64,000 nt of DNA from JAMXLO01 sp963818775. Lineage in GTDB: Bacteria; Pseudomonadota; Alphaproteobacteria; Acetobacterales; Acetobacteraceae. A program made the position numbers and the translations under genes. Of this stretch, positions 26,601-34,989 are shown piece by piece; position 1 is the first letter of the stretch, and the number at the start of each line of letters is the position of its first letter. The notes under the pieces were generated by a model. It searched no databases, had not been told where the DNA came from, and saw only the letters and a program-made list of their open reading frames with translations. The stretch spans positions 372,001 to 436,000 of the forward strand of contig CAWFUF010000011.1 of NCBI GenBank assembly GCA_963818775.1. Reading direction: 5' to 3'.

Positions 26601-27131
26601 CTCCTTCTGCCCGTTGAGCACGTCCTGGGTCGCTCCGTTGTTGACCGCGTAGCTCGGGAACGTGTTGGTTATGGTGACCGACGTGGCCTCGAAGGCGGTC
26701 GTGTAGTAGCTCGGCAGTTGACCGGTGGCGGCGAGGTAGAGCGTCACCGTCTCGGTGCCGTTGGCATTGGCGCAGATCATGTCGGTGATCGCGCTGGGGT
26801 GCCACAGCGCCAGTTCGCCGATCGACGACAGCAGGAAGCAATCGCCGATCTGCCCCTGGTTGATGTCGCTGACGGCGATCAGCGAGGTATTACCCGCCTC
26901 CTGCAGGTAGAGAACCTGCGTGAGCGTGGCCGTCGCGTAGACTGTGGGTGGCGCCGCTGCGGTGGCGTGCGGCGTGGTAACCGCGGCACCGCCTGCCGTC
27001 CGATCATCAGGGGCAAACACGCTGTCGGACAGGTCGCCGTCCGTCGGGTCACCAAACTGGTCGAACGGGTCGAGATCGGTCAGATGGCTACCGTTGGAAC
27101 CGACGCTGGTAGAGTAATGTATTCTCATCAT
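23664..27131 (-). CDS. Giant exported protein: calpain-type cysteine protease domain plus RTX-like repeats
   Basis: 1155 aa. N-terminal half: a peptidase C2 (calpain) core with active-site Cys98 in NQGQIGDCFLLSSIGELA, His256 in YNDHAYMFGS and Asn276 in LINPWGFDEP, the ordered Cys-His-Asn triad of calpains. From about residue 310 to 1040 the protein is a series of units alternating GGTGNDTITLA (GGxGxDxUx, RTX-like calcium-binding pattern) with SVDLGAGSDKLTLAN. The C-terminus has the usual end of type I-secreted RTX proteins (GGGGMNFITGNSAADRFVFD, then NFNAAKGDTIALD). No N-terminal signal peptide is visible, so a C-terminal type I signal is likely, but no secretion genes lie nearby. Substrate unknown. 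An alternative ATG is one codon downstream. Confidence 0.85.
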   Translation of the reverse strand: MMRIHYSTSVGSNGSHLTDLDPFDQFGDPTDGDLSDSVFAPDDRTAGGAAVTTPHATAAAPPTVYATATLTQVLYLQEAGNTSLIAVSDINQGQIGDCFLLSSIGELALWHPSAITDMICANANGTETVTLYLAATGQLPSYYTTAFEATSVTITNTFPSYAVNNGATQDVLNGQKEIWVQVLEKAVATLDGGYGAISNGGSPLIAMEELTGQPTTWMAPASLTLSQLQSFTAAGDLIVMDTPGTGSLPYGLYNDHAYMFGSLTMVGGTAMVQLINPWGFDEPSAIPLSLLSTGIAEVDVGKFVAAGPVSGTTILPNAVTNASIDLGAGNDILIFANGTNSATVANAETIIGGTGNDTITLATAAANASVDLGAGSDKLTLANATNSATVANAETIIGGTGNDTITLATAAANSSVDLGAGSDKLTLANGTNTATVANVETIIGGTGNDTITLATAAANASVDLGAGSDKLTLANATNTATVANVETLVGGSGNDTITLGSVLTAAMSVDLGAGSNKLTLAAGVNTGTVSNVNTLIGGTGNDTITLATAAANASVDLGAGSDKLTLANATNTATVANVETLVGGSGNDTITLGSVLTAAMSVDLGAGSNKLTLAAGVNTGTVSNVNTLIGGTGNDTITLATAAANASVDLGAGSDKLTLANATNTATVANVETLVGGSGNDTITLGSVLTAAMSVDLGAGSNKLTLAAGVNTGTVSNVNTLIGGAGNDAITLGTALAGGSADLGAGSNTLTLANGTNSATVANAETIIGGTGNDTITLATAAANSSVDLGAGSDKLTLANATNTATVANVETLVGGSGNDTITLGSVLTAAMSVDLGAGSNKLTLAAGVNTGTVSNVNTLIGGAGNDAITLGTALACGSVDLGAGSDRLTLANATNNVTVANVETIAGGTGNDTVTLGSALTTAMSVDLGVGSNKLILANTANTGTVSNVATLIGGTGSDSIKFGSSIVNGSVDLGAGNDTLTLANQTNRVTVANTETVQGGSGNDTIVLQGSVAATVIGGGGMNFITGNSAADRFVFDQDSSGNNTTVMNFNAAKGDTIALDTTGSSTLAVNAYDLGGAALVLNQDLADVANTAARLSSTLTNGGKGAFVYQQDTGNLFYSSNGSFSGGGTLLGSITSNGATPWVFNSHSFVQV
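24560..25830. repeat. Near-identical 279-bp tandem repeats inside the calpain/RTX gene
   Basis: The marker CGACGTTTGCCACC occurs at 25118, 25397 and 25676, exactly 279 bp (93 codons) apart, with almost unchanged sequence between, and again at 24701 and 25814, offset by one or two half units of about 138-141 bp. Each 93-residue unit contains two RTX-like half repeats. Such uniformity shows recent duplication or ongoing homogenisation, and the copy number may differ between strains or be misassembled. Confidence 0.9.
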
Positions 27132-27319
27132 GGCGATCTCGCTGTGTGGTGCGAGTTTTTCGCCACCTTGCGGCCTTGCAGGACGTTGCTGCCGCGCGGT
27201 TTACGGACATGACCGTAGGAACAAAACGCTGACAAAGCATGAACGCGCAGCTGTGCAGATGGTGGTGGAAGGCTGACGCTGGCATCGTGTTTCCGTCATC
27301 CCCGGGACGGAGCGACGCG

Positions 27320-28801
27320 ATGAGCCAGGACAAGCCGGACAACACCCAGGCGGTGCGCCAAACCAACCAGTCGTTCTTCTTCGAGTCGGACATCTTCCGC
27401 GCCAGTCGTCTGATCGCCCGCCGCGCCCGTCCGGGTGGCGAGGTGCAGGAGCCGGCACGCGCCATCCCGTTGTTCCGCGAGTGCGACGTGCTGGTTGTGG
27501 GCGGCGGACCCTCGGGGACGGCAGCGGCGGTGGCAGCGTCGCGTACCGGCGCGGATGTCGTGCTGCTGGAACGCTACAACCACCTCGGCGGCCTCGCCAC
27601 CGGCGGCCTGGTGATCTGGATCGACCGCATGACGGACTGGACTGGCGCGCAGGTGATCCAGGGAATCGCGTCCGACCTGCTGGATCGGCTGCCGAAGGAC
27701 GCGATCGCCGGTCCGCCGCGCGGGCTGTGGGGCAGTGCCGACGAGGCCACCATCGCTTATTGGCGCGAACGCACCGCTGCGTACCATGGCATCGTCACCT
27801 GGTCGCCGACCATCGATCCGGAGCGGCTGAAACTCGCCAGTCAGGAACTGGTGCTGGAGAGCGGCGTGCACCTGGTGCTGCACGGCCTCGGCTGCGCGCC
27901 GATCATGCAGGACGGCGCCGTGGCTGGCGTGGTGTTCGAGAGCAAGGAAGGCCGCCTGGCGATCCGCGCCCGCGTCACTGTGGACTGCACCGGCGACGGC
28001 GACATTTTTGAGCGCTCCGGCGCAGGCGCCGACAGCGACATCGAGGAGCGCGACATCCACCACTGCATGAACACGTCCTGGATCTGGGGCGGCTGCGACA
28101 TGGCGCGATGGATCGCGTTCAAGGCTGGCGACGCGGTGGGTTTCTCCGCATTCATGGAGCGCGGGCGCTCGCTGTGCGGCGGGCTGTTCGAGCGGCCGTT
28201 CGTGTCCTGGCGCAACGACGTGGCACTGTTCATGGGGCCGCGGCTGTCCGGCTATTCCGCAGTGGATGTTCAGGACCTGACCGAGGTGGAGATTCGCTCG
28301 CACCGGCTGATGGCGCAGCACCTCGACGTGTATCGCGCGCATGCGCCGGGGTTCGAGCAGGCGTTCCTGATGTTGTCGGCGCCGCAGTTGGGCGTGCGCC
28401 ATTCGCGGCGGCTTCCCGGCGTGACGCGCGTGACGCGCGGGCGTTGGAGCGATGCGACGCCGTGGGAGGATGAGATCGGCGTGTCTCCATCGTTGTCACC
28501 CAAACTGCCGCCGGTATCGGTGCCGTATGGCTGCCTTGTGCCTCGGGTGGTGGACGGGCTGCTGGTGGCGGGGCGGCACGTGTCGTGCGATGCGGCGAGC
28601 CACTCGTTCCTGCGCGAGATCCCGCAATGCTGGCTGACCGGGCAGGCGGCCGGTGCAGCGGCGGGGGTGGCGGTGCGGCACGGCGTGGCGCCGCGCGCGG
28701 TGCCGGTTGGGAAGGTGCAGACGGAGTTGCTGCGGCAGGGCGCGTTTCTGCGGGCCGGGGGTGTGATGGGTAAGGAGACGATGCGTTTCGGACGGCGATG
28801 A
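27320..28801 (+). CDS. FAD-dependent oxidoreductase (FAD_oxidored family)
   Basis: 493 aa from ATG 27320 with GGAG 8 nt upstream; an earlier in-frame ATG at 27239 adds 27 residues without support. The dinucleotide-binding motif is CDVLVVGGGPSGTAAAVAAS (about residues 55-74), followed by DVVLLERYNHLGGLATGGLV, the pattern of FAD-dependent enzymes related to fumarate reductase/xanthan-lyase-type FAD_oxidored proteins. The C-terminal FAD motif GLLVAGRHVSCDAASHSFLR and GQAAGAAAGVA are also present. Substrate unknown. It is followed after about 300 nt by an acyl-CoA synthetase and a branched-chain-type transporter, suggesting a catabolic cluster for an imported acid. Confidence 0.88.
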   Translation: MSQDKPDNTQAVRQTNQSFFFESDIFRASRLIARRARPGGEVQEPARAIPLFRECDVLVVGGGPSGTAAAVAASRTGADVVLLERYNHLGGLATGGLVIWIDRMTDWTGAQVIQGIASDLLDRLPKDAIAGPPRGLWGSADEATIAYWRERTAAYHGIVTWSPTIDPERLKLASQELVLESGVHLVLHGLGCAPIMQDGAVAGVVFESKEGRLAIRARVTVDCTGDGDIFERSGAGADSDIEERDIHHCMNTSWIWGGCDMARWIAFKAGDAVGFSAFMERGRSLCGGLFERPFVSWRNDVALFMGPRLSGYSAVDVQDLTEVEIRSHRLMAQHLDVYRAHAPGFEQAFLMLSAPQLGVRHSRRLPGVTRVTRGRWSDATPWEDEIGVSPSLSPKLPPVSVPYGCLVPRVVDGLLVAGRHVSCDAASHSFLREIPQCWLTGQAAGAAAGVAVRHGVAPRAVPVGKVQTELLRQGAFLRAGGVMGKETMRFGRR

Positions 28802-29109
28802 CGGCGGCACCGCGATTGCCGGTATGTGGTCCGCTGTCGAATGCGTCGGCGGCGAGGTCGCGGCCGAACTGCGCACGCTGCGCGAGGCTGCGTACACCAT
28901 CGTCGATTGGCAGCCGCCGCTGCGGACGTTCAGGGCCATCATCGGTGTCAGCCTCGCGTGCAATCCCGGTCCCCATGTCACAGACGTTGGCAAACCGACG
29001 CCAGCACCGGCGCGGTGTTCGCCAGCGAGCCGTTTGGCGCGGCGTAGCGGTCTTGTTATGATGCCGCACTTACGGCCGGCAGCAGACCGGCGGCGGCAGG
29101 GGGGCGGCG
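28802..29109. other. 308-nt gap with no supportable gene
   Basis: Overlapping short ORFs run on the plus strand, one containing ECVGGEVAAELRTLREAAY, but none has a good ribosome-binding site or family match. The promoter of the downstream catabolic/transport cluster may lie in its second half. Confidence 0.45.
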
Positions 29110-30642
29110 ATGGCGATTCCGACCTATGACTGGATTGCGCATTACGCGTCGACGCGCGGCGACTGTGTCGCCATGGAGGACCTCGCTACAGGCCGAAGCT
29201 TTACCTACGCTGAATTCCATCGGCGTGTAGACCGCGTCGCTGCCGGCCTGCGCGCCCGGTTCGGTGTCGCGTGCGGCGACCGCGTAGCGGTTCTTGCACA
29301 TAATTCGTCCGACCTGTTCGAGTTACAGTTCGCCTGCGCACGCATAGGCGCGATATTTGCGCCAATGAATTGGCGCCTGACAACGCCCGAACTGCGCTTC
29401 ATCGCCAGTGACTGCGAGCCGGTCGTGATGTTCTACGATGTCGAATTCGGCGACACGGCGCTGGAACTCTCCGCCACTTGCGGCGTGCGACACCTGTGTG
29501 GTCGCGATCCGGCGGACAGCGCCTATGAGCGGCTGATCGCGGAAGCCGCTAAGGATGTGACGTCGGAACCGCTGACGCACGACGATGTCGCGACGATTCT
29601 GTACACGTCGGGTACCACCGGCCATCCCAAAGGCGCGATCATCACGCACGGGATGCGGTTCTGGCAGACCATAAACCTGACCGGCCCCGCACGGATAACA
29701 GCCGACAGCACAGCCCTCGTCGTTCTGCCGCAGTTCCACGTAGGCGGCCTCGACGTGTTCGCCAACCCCGTGTTCCACTACGGGGGTAAAGCGGTGGTAA
29801 TGCGCGCCTATGATCCCGCTCTTACATTACGCCTGTTCACCGACCGCGACGTCAACATCACCCACTTTATCGGCGCACCCGCACACTTCCAGTTCATGGC
29901 GCAACTGCCGCAATTTGCCGACGCGTGCTTCAATCCGCATCTGCTCGCCTATGTCGCTGCGGCACCCGTGCCACTGCCGTTGCTGCATCAGTGGCGCGAA
30001 CGCGGCCTTACGCTGATCCAGGCTTATGGCATGACCGAGACCTGCGGCATCATCACGATGATGGAGCCGAGCGACGCGTTGCCCAAGGCTGGGTCGGCCG
30101 GCAAATCCTGCCTGCATTTCGCGGTGCGCCTGGTGGGTGCCGACGGCACGGATGCGCCAGCCGGTCAGATCGGCGAAATCTGGGTCAAAGGTCCCAGCAC
30201 CACGCCTGGCTACTGGAAGCGACCCGAAGCAACGGCCGGCACCTTCACTGATGGCTGGCTACGCACCGGCGACGCCGCTTTGACTGACGAGGACGGCTTC
30301 TACTACATCGTGGACCGCTGGAAGGACATGTACATTACCGGCGGTGAAAATGTCTATCCGGCGGAAGTCGAAGACGTGCTCTATCAACTTTCGTCCATCG
30401 CGGAAGTTGCGATCATCGGTGTGGCGGACGAACGCTGGGGTGAGGTGGGCCGCGCCATCATCGCCCTCAAACCCGACCAGGCGCTGACTGAAGCTGAGAT
30501 CATGCTTCATTGCGAGGCAAATCTCGCGCATTACAAACATCCGCGGTCGATCCGGTTCGTCGACGCATTGCCACGAAACGCAACCGGCAAAGTGCACAAG
30601 CCGACGTTGCGGCAGCAGTTCGGCGCCGCCAGACTAAATTGA
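29110..30642 (+). CDS. Acyl-CoA synthetase (AMP-forming, ANL superfamily)
   Basis: 510 aa. It activates a carboxylic acid with ATP to an acyl-adenylate and transfers it to CoA. The superfamily signatures are complete: P-loop TILYTSGTTGHPKGAI (about residues 164-179), AYGMTETCG, the hinge motif LRTGDAALTDEDGF with YYIVDRWKDMYITGGENVYP, and the C-terminal catalytic Lys in PRNATGKVHKPTL. Substrate is not predictable; fatty, aromatic or branched acids are possible. It is followed by a complete Liv-type ABC importer on the same strand, 64 nt from stop to the binding-protein start, so the imported solute may be its substrate. Confidence 0.93.
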   Translation: MAIPTYDWIAHYASTRGDCVAMEDLATGRSFTYAEFHRRVDRVAAGLRARFGVACGDRVAVLAHNSSDLFELQFACARIGAIFAPMNWRLTTPELRFIASDCEPVVMFYDVEFGDTALELSATCGVRHLCGRDPADSAYERLIAEAAKDVTSEPLTHDDVATILYTSGTTGHPKGAIITHGMRFWQTINLTGPARITADSTALVVLPQFHVGGLDVFANPVFHYGGKAVVMRAYDPALTLRLFTDRDVNITHFIGAPAHFQFMAQLPQFADACFNPHLLAYVAAAPVPLPLLHQWRERGLTLIQAYGMTETCGIITMMEPSDALPKAGSAGKSCLHFAVRLVGADGTDAPAGQIGEIWVKGPSTTPGYWKRPEATAGTFTDGWLRTGDAALTDEDGFYYIVDRWKDMYITGGENVYPAEVEDVLYQLSSIAEVAIIGVADERWGEVGRAIIALKPDQALTEAEIMLHCEANLAHYKHPRSIRFVDALPRNATGKVHKPTLRQQFGAARLN

Positions 30643-30706
30643 CTCGTTTTCTGGCCGATGCCTAAGCTGCCTCCCAATCGCCGGAATGGCGACTAGGGAG
30701 GGAAAA

Positions 30707-31960
30707 ATGCGACGCGCTCGTTCGCTTTCGATCACACTGCTGCTTGCACTGCTGACACTGGCAATTGCGAGGCAGCCGGCTCGCGCCGCCGATGACACCA
30801 TCAAGATCGGCTACATCGATCCCTTCTCAGGCGCTTTCGCCTCCGGCGGTGATGCGAGCCTGAAGATGTTCCAGTTCATCCTGGACTACGTCAATGGCAA
30901 GGGCGGAGCGCTCGGCAAGAAGTTCGAGCTGGTGACATTCGACGACAAGCTCCAGCCGTCCGAGGCGCTGATCGCGCTCAAGAACGTCACTGATCAGAAC
31001 ATTCCCTTCGTCATGTCGTGTGTCGGCTCCAATGTCGGATCAGCACTGATTGACGCAGTGAACAAGCACAACGAACGCAATCCCGATAACCGGGTTCTGT
31101 TGCTGAACTGCGGGGCGCTTGCCACCGAGCTCACCAATGAGCAGTGCAGCTTCTGGCACTTCCGCTTCATTGGCAACGTGGCGATGCGGGCGGTGGCGCG
31201 GATCAAGTCGCTGCCGAAGACGGTAACGTCCGTCTATATGCTCAACCAGGACTACCTGTTCGGCCAGTCGATCGAGCACGACACCAAGCGCTACCTCGCG
31301 GAATTTCGGCCGGACATCAAGATCGTCGCCGACGAGTTCATCCCTCTGATGCAGATCAAGGATTTCGCGCCCTACATCACGAAGATCAAGGCGTCCGGAG
31401 CGCAGTCGTTGGTGACTGGAAACTATGGTCCGGACCTCAACCTGCTGATCAAGGCCGGCGTCGATGCAGGGCTCAATATCCGCTACGACGCCTATCTCGC
31501 TCAGGTGATCGGTGCGGCCACGGCGATCGGCAGCTATGGCGATGGACGGCTCACATCCGTCATGGAGGACCACGAGAACATTCCGGTGGAAGAGCACAAC
31601 GCGGAAGCCGAGGAATTTTTCAAGAAGTGGCGCGCGACACATGATTTCGCGTTCATCGACGTGCCAAACGTGACGCAGTTCGAGATGATGGTGCGGGCCA
31701 TCAATCAGGCTGGATCCACCGACACGGTGAAGGTGGCGGAAGCCCTGGAGGGCATGGAGCAGAAGGACCTGTTCGGTGCCGTGAATATCATGCGCAAGGA
31801 CGACCATCAGCTTCTCGAGCCCTACTATGAGGCGGTGTTCACCAAGGGTGTGAAATACGACGTGGAGAAGACGGGACTGGGCTGGAAGACTGAGTTCAAG
31901 ACGACGGTGGCGGACGAGACGCTGCCGACCACCTGCAAGATGAAGCGGCCATCGTCGTAG
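30707..31960 (+). CDS. Branched-chain-type ABC transporter, periplasmic substrate-binding protein
   Basis: 417 aa from ATG 30707, which follows a strong AGGGAGGG site. It has a Sec signal (LSITLLLALLTLAIARQPARA, cleavage before ADDTIK) and a type I periplasmic-binding fold: IKIGYIDPFSGAFASGGDAS, GKKFELVTFDDKLQPSEALI and VTSVYMLNQDYLFGQSIEHD. Proteins of this family bind branched-chain amino acids, amides, short-chain or aromatic acids. The neighbouring acyl-CoA synthetase suggests a carboxylate rather than an amino acid. It is followed by both permeases and both ATPases in the standard order. Confidence 0.92.
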   Translation: MRRARSLSITLLLALLTLAIARQPARAADDTIKIGYIDPFSGAFASGGDASLKMFQFILDYVNGKGGALGKKFELVTFDDKLQPSEALIALKNVTDQNIPFVMSCVGSNVGSALIDAVNKHNERNPDNRVLLLNCGALATELTNEQCSFWHFRFIGNVAMRAVARIKSLPKTVTSVYMLNQDYLFGQSIEHDTKRYLAEFRPDIKIVADEFIPLMQIKDFAPYITKIKASGAQSLVTGNYGPDLNLLIKAGVDAGLNIRYDAYLAQVIGAATAIGSYGDGRLTSVMEDHENIPVEEHNAEAEEFFKKWRATHDFAFIDVPNVTQFEMMVRAINQAGSTDTVKVAEALEGMEQKDLFGAVNIMRKDDHQLLEPYYEAVFTKGVKYDVEKTGLGWKTEFKTTVADETLPTTCKMKRPSS

Positions 31961-31988
31961 CCACCATGCATCGCCGGGCGAGGTCATC

Positions 31989-32936
31989 ATGCAGGTCGGC
32001 CTGATTTCTCTGCTCGACGGCCTCGTCTACGGCATGTTGCTGTTCATGCTGGCCAGCGGCCTGACGCTGATCCTCAGCATGATGGGCGTGCTGAACTTCG
32101 CTCACGCCAGCATCTACATGCTCGGGGCCTATTTCGCCTACCAGATCAGCCGGTGGGTCGGCTTCTGGCCCGCACTGCTGATCGCACCCTTGTTGTGCGG
32201 CGCAATTGGTGCGGCGATCGAGGTATGGGGGCTCCGGCGAGTGCATCACAACGGCCACATCGCCGAGTTGCTGTTCACCTTCGGCCTGGTGTTCATCATC
32301 GGCCGCGCGGTGCAGATGGCGTGGGGCATGCTGCCAATGCCATACCGCGTTCCGGCATCGCTCGACTTCCCGCTTTTCTCGATCTACGGCGAGAATTTCC
32401 CGGCCTATCGCGGCTTCATGCTGCTGATCTCCGGTGGCATGCTGTTCACCACCTGGTTGCTGTTGAAGAAGACCCGCATTGGCCTGATCATCCAGGCGGC
32501 GTTGACACATCCCAGCATGGTCAGCGCGCTGGGCCACGACGTCCCCCGGGTCTTCACCCTGGTATTCGCTGGTGGCTCGCTTCTGGCCGGCCTGGCCGGC
32601 GTGATTGCCGGGAACTACTTCACGACCGAGTCGGGCATGGCGGATGCGATGGGGCCGATCGTGTTCGTCGTGGTGATCTTCGGCGGCCTCGGATCGCTCG
32701 CCGGCTGCTTCATCGCCTCGATCCTGATGGGCATGGTGCAGACATTCTCGGTCGTCGCCGACTGGTCATTCGCCGACCTGGCAAGCCCGTTCGGCATAAC
32801 CCTCCACGCGAATGACCTGCTGGGCGAGATCCTCACCATTCCCGTCTCGCGCATCGGTCCGCTCGTGCCGTACGCGCTGCTGATCCTGATCCTGCTGTTC
32901 CGCCCGCGTGGGTTGATGGGCACGCGGGAGACATGA
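31989..32936 (+). CDS. livH: Branched-chain-type ABC transporter permease (LivH type)
   Basis: 315 aa, inner-membrane permease with about eight hydrophobic segments. The N-terminus LLDGLVYGMLLFMLASGLTL and LNFAHASIYMLGAYFAY are the LivH signatures; GGLGSLAGCFIASILMGMVQ is the usual late motif of the family. It pairs with the LivM-type permease that overlaps its stop by 4 nt. The gene name follows the family; the transported compound is not established. Confidence 0.92.
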   Translation: MQVGLISLLDGLVYGMLLFMLASGLTLILSMMGVLNFAHASIYMLGAYFAYQISRWVGFWPALLIAPLLCGAIGAAIEVWGLRRVHHNGHIAELLFTFGLVFIIGRAVQMAWGMLPMPYRVPASLDFPLFSIYGENFPAYRGFMLLISGGMLFTTWLLLKKTRIGLIIQAALTHPSMVSALGHDVPRVFTLVFAGGSLLAGLAGVIAGNYFTTESGMADAMGPIVFVVVIFGGLGSLAGCFIASILMGMVQTFSVVADWSFADLASPFGITLHANDLLGEILTIPVSRIGPLVPYALLILILLFRPRGLMGTRET

Positions 32937-34240
32937 GCGACGCTGCCGTACGGGCGCTGCCATCGCGCCGCCCCATGGCTCTGGCTGTCCGGCTTTGGCC
33001 ATGGATTGCCGCGCTGCTGATTTCCATAGTGCTGCCCTGGTTGTTCTACGACTGGCAGCATGGGCGTCACTCCGGCTTCATGGTGTCCATGCTCAGCCAG
33101 ACGGGCATGATGATCATCTTTGCCCTGTCGTTCAACATGCTGATGGGTCAGGCCGGTCTGCTGTCGTTCTGTCATTCGGTGCTGTTCGGACTTGCCGGCT
33201 ATTCCACGGTACATTTCCTCAACGCCGCCGGCGCGGGCGAACTGCCGGTGCCGATGGAACTTATGCCACTATTGTCCGGCCTCAGCGGCTTCGCATTCGC
33301 CCTTGTGTTCGGCTACGTGGCGACCAAGCAGCGCTCCACGGCCTTCGCGATGATCACCCTGGGCATCGTTCAACTCGTCACCACGGCCGCGACGATGTTC
33401 CACCACTTCTTCGGCGGCGAAGGCGGCGTGCACACTGATCGCGAGATAGGCATCAGTCTGTTCGGCCTGGCCTACGGACATGCGATCGAGGTCTACTACC
33501 TGATCGTGGCCTGGATGATGATCTCGGCAATAGGCATGTACTTCCACACCATGACCCCACTAGGGCGCATGGCGAATGCCTGCCGTGACAACCACGAGCG
33601 CGCCCAGTTCGTCGGATACGATCCTCGCATCGTCCGCTTCCTGCAGTTTGCGCTGTCCGGATTCTATTCCGGCATCGCGGGTGGGCTGTTTGCGATCACC
33701 TACGAGATCGTCACGTTCGACGCGGTCGCGGCGCCCCTCGCAGCAAACGCGCTGCTCATGGCGTATATTGGCGGCGCGACCACGTTCTTTGGCCCTGTCC
33801 TTGGCGCTGTCCTGATCACGCTGCTGCAGAGCGGCGTCAGCCTGATGTCCAACTCCTGGCTGATCTATGTCGGTGTGCTGTTCATCGCCATGGTGACCTT
33901 TGCGCCCGCTGGCCTTACCGGCATCGTCCTGGAGCACGCGCCGATCGCGCGCTCCGGACTGCTGCATCGGCTCGCGCTGCCCTACCTGCGGATCCTTGTA
34001 CCGGGGTTGGTCGTGTTGTTTGGCTTCGTGGGAATGGTGGAACTGCTGTCGTACCTCACGATCGGCATGGCGGAGGGCAAGCATCTCGCGCTGTTCGGCG
34101 CGAAGATCGACACCGCAAGCGCGGTGCCATGGCTTGTTTCGCTGCTCTGTCTGCTGGCCGGCGGTGTTTGGCTCACCCTGGAGTCGCGGCACTTCAGAAG
34201 CGTCTGGAGCGGCCTCATCGACGTGGCGCGATCCAGATGA
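32933..34240 (+). CDS. livM: Branched-chain-type ABC transporter permease (LivM type), extended C-terminus
   Basis: 435 aa, longer than the usual 310-350. The core is LivM: IIFALSFNMLMGQAGLLSFC, then FAMITLGIVQLVTTAATMF, GGATTFFGPVLGAVLITLLQ. An additional C-terminal part of about 100 residues holds two more membrane segments (LVPGLVVLFGFVGMVELLSY and PWLVSLLCLLAGGVWLTL) and an intervening loop. ATGA overlaps couple it to livH upstream and livG downstream. The extra spans may interact with the ATPases or place the C-terminus differently. Confidence 0.9.
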   Translation: MSDAAVRALPSRRPMALAVRLWPWIAALLISIVLPWLFYDWQHGRHSGFMVSMLSQTGMMIIFALSFNMLMGQAGLLSFCHSVLFGLAGYSTVHFLNAAGAGELPVPMELMPLLSGLSGFAFALVFGYVATKQRSTAFAMITLGIVQLVTTAATMFHHFFGGEGGVHTDREIGISLFGLAYGHAIEVYYLIVAWMMISAIGMYFHTMTPLGRMANACRDNHERAQFVGYDPRIVRFLQFALSGFYSGIAGGLFAITYEIVTFDAVAAPLAANALLMAYIGGATTFFGPVLGAVLITLLQSGVSLMSNSWLIYVGVLFIAMVTFAPAGLTGIVLEHAPIARSGLLHRLALPYLRILVPGLVVLFGFVGMVELLSYLTIGMAEGKHLALFGAKIDTASAVPWLVSLLCLLAGGVWLTLESRHFRSVWSGLIDVARSR

Positions 34241-34989
34241 GTACGCCGTCGCTCCAACTGGTTGACGTGACCAAGAATTTCGGCCCCACCGAGATCATCC
34301 GTGGTGTCAGCATGAAAGTCGCCGCCGGTGAGCGGCATGCGCTGATCGGTCCAAACGGCGCAGGCAAGACGACGCTGTTCAACCTGATCAGCGGCCGATT
34401 TCCAATAACATCGGGCGAGATCCGACTGGACGAGACGCGGCTCGACGGTTTGCCGCCGCATCGCATCAATCGGCTGGGCCTGTCCCGCAGCTTCCAGATC
34501 ACCTCGATCTTTCATCGGCTCAGCGTCTACGAGAACATCCGTTGCAGCCTGCTCTGGAACCGCGGCTATCGCTATTCGTTCTGGCACGCGCTCGGGCGTC
34601 AGCGCGCCCTGAACCAGGAGACCGAACGTCTGCTCGAAGAGTTGAACCTCGCCGAACGGTGTGAGCTGCCGGCCGGGCTGCTGTCTTACGCAGAGCAGCG
34701 CGCGCTCGAGATCGGCATGACGATCGCCGGCGGCGCCAGCATGATCCTGCTCGACGAACCGACGGCAGGGATGAGCCACAGCGAGACGGAATACGCCGTC
34801 GCGCTGATCCGGCGCGTGACTCATGGCAAGACCCTGGTGATGGTGGAGCACGACATGCGCGTGGTGTTCGACCTCGCCGACACCATCACGGTGCTGGTCT
34901 ATGGCAAGGTGATCGCGTCCGGTCCACCGGCGGAGATCCGCTCCAATCGCGCCGTGCAGGAGGCGTATCTGGGGGCGTTGGCGGCGTGA
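34237..34989 (+). CDS. livG: Branched-chain-type ABC transporter ATPase (LivG type)
   Basis: 250 aa. ATPase with Walker A GPNGAGKTTLFN (about residues 39-50), Q loop SRSFQITSIF, signature in the LivG form LLSYAEQRALEIG, Walker B ASMILLDEPTAGM and switch His in MVEHDMRVVF. It powers the permease pair from the cytoplasm. The ATG overlaps the livM stop (ATGA), and its own stop overlaps the livF GTG start, so the four genes are translationally coupled. A start in the longer frame at 34129 lies inside livM and is not used. Confidence 0.93.
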   Translation: MSTPSLQLVDVTKNFGPTEIIRGVSMKVAAGERHALIGPNGAGKTTLFNLISGRFPITSGEIRLDETRLDGLPPHRINRLGLSRSFQITSIFHRLSVYENIRCSLLWNRGYRYSFWHALGRQRALNQETERLLEELNLAERCELPAGLLSYAEQRALEIGMTIAGGASMILLDEPTAGMSHSETEYAVALIRRVTHGKTLVMVEHDMRVVFDLADTITVLVYGKVIASGPPAEIRSNRAVQEAYLGALAA

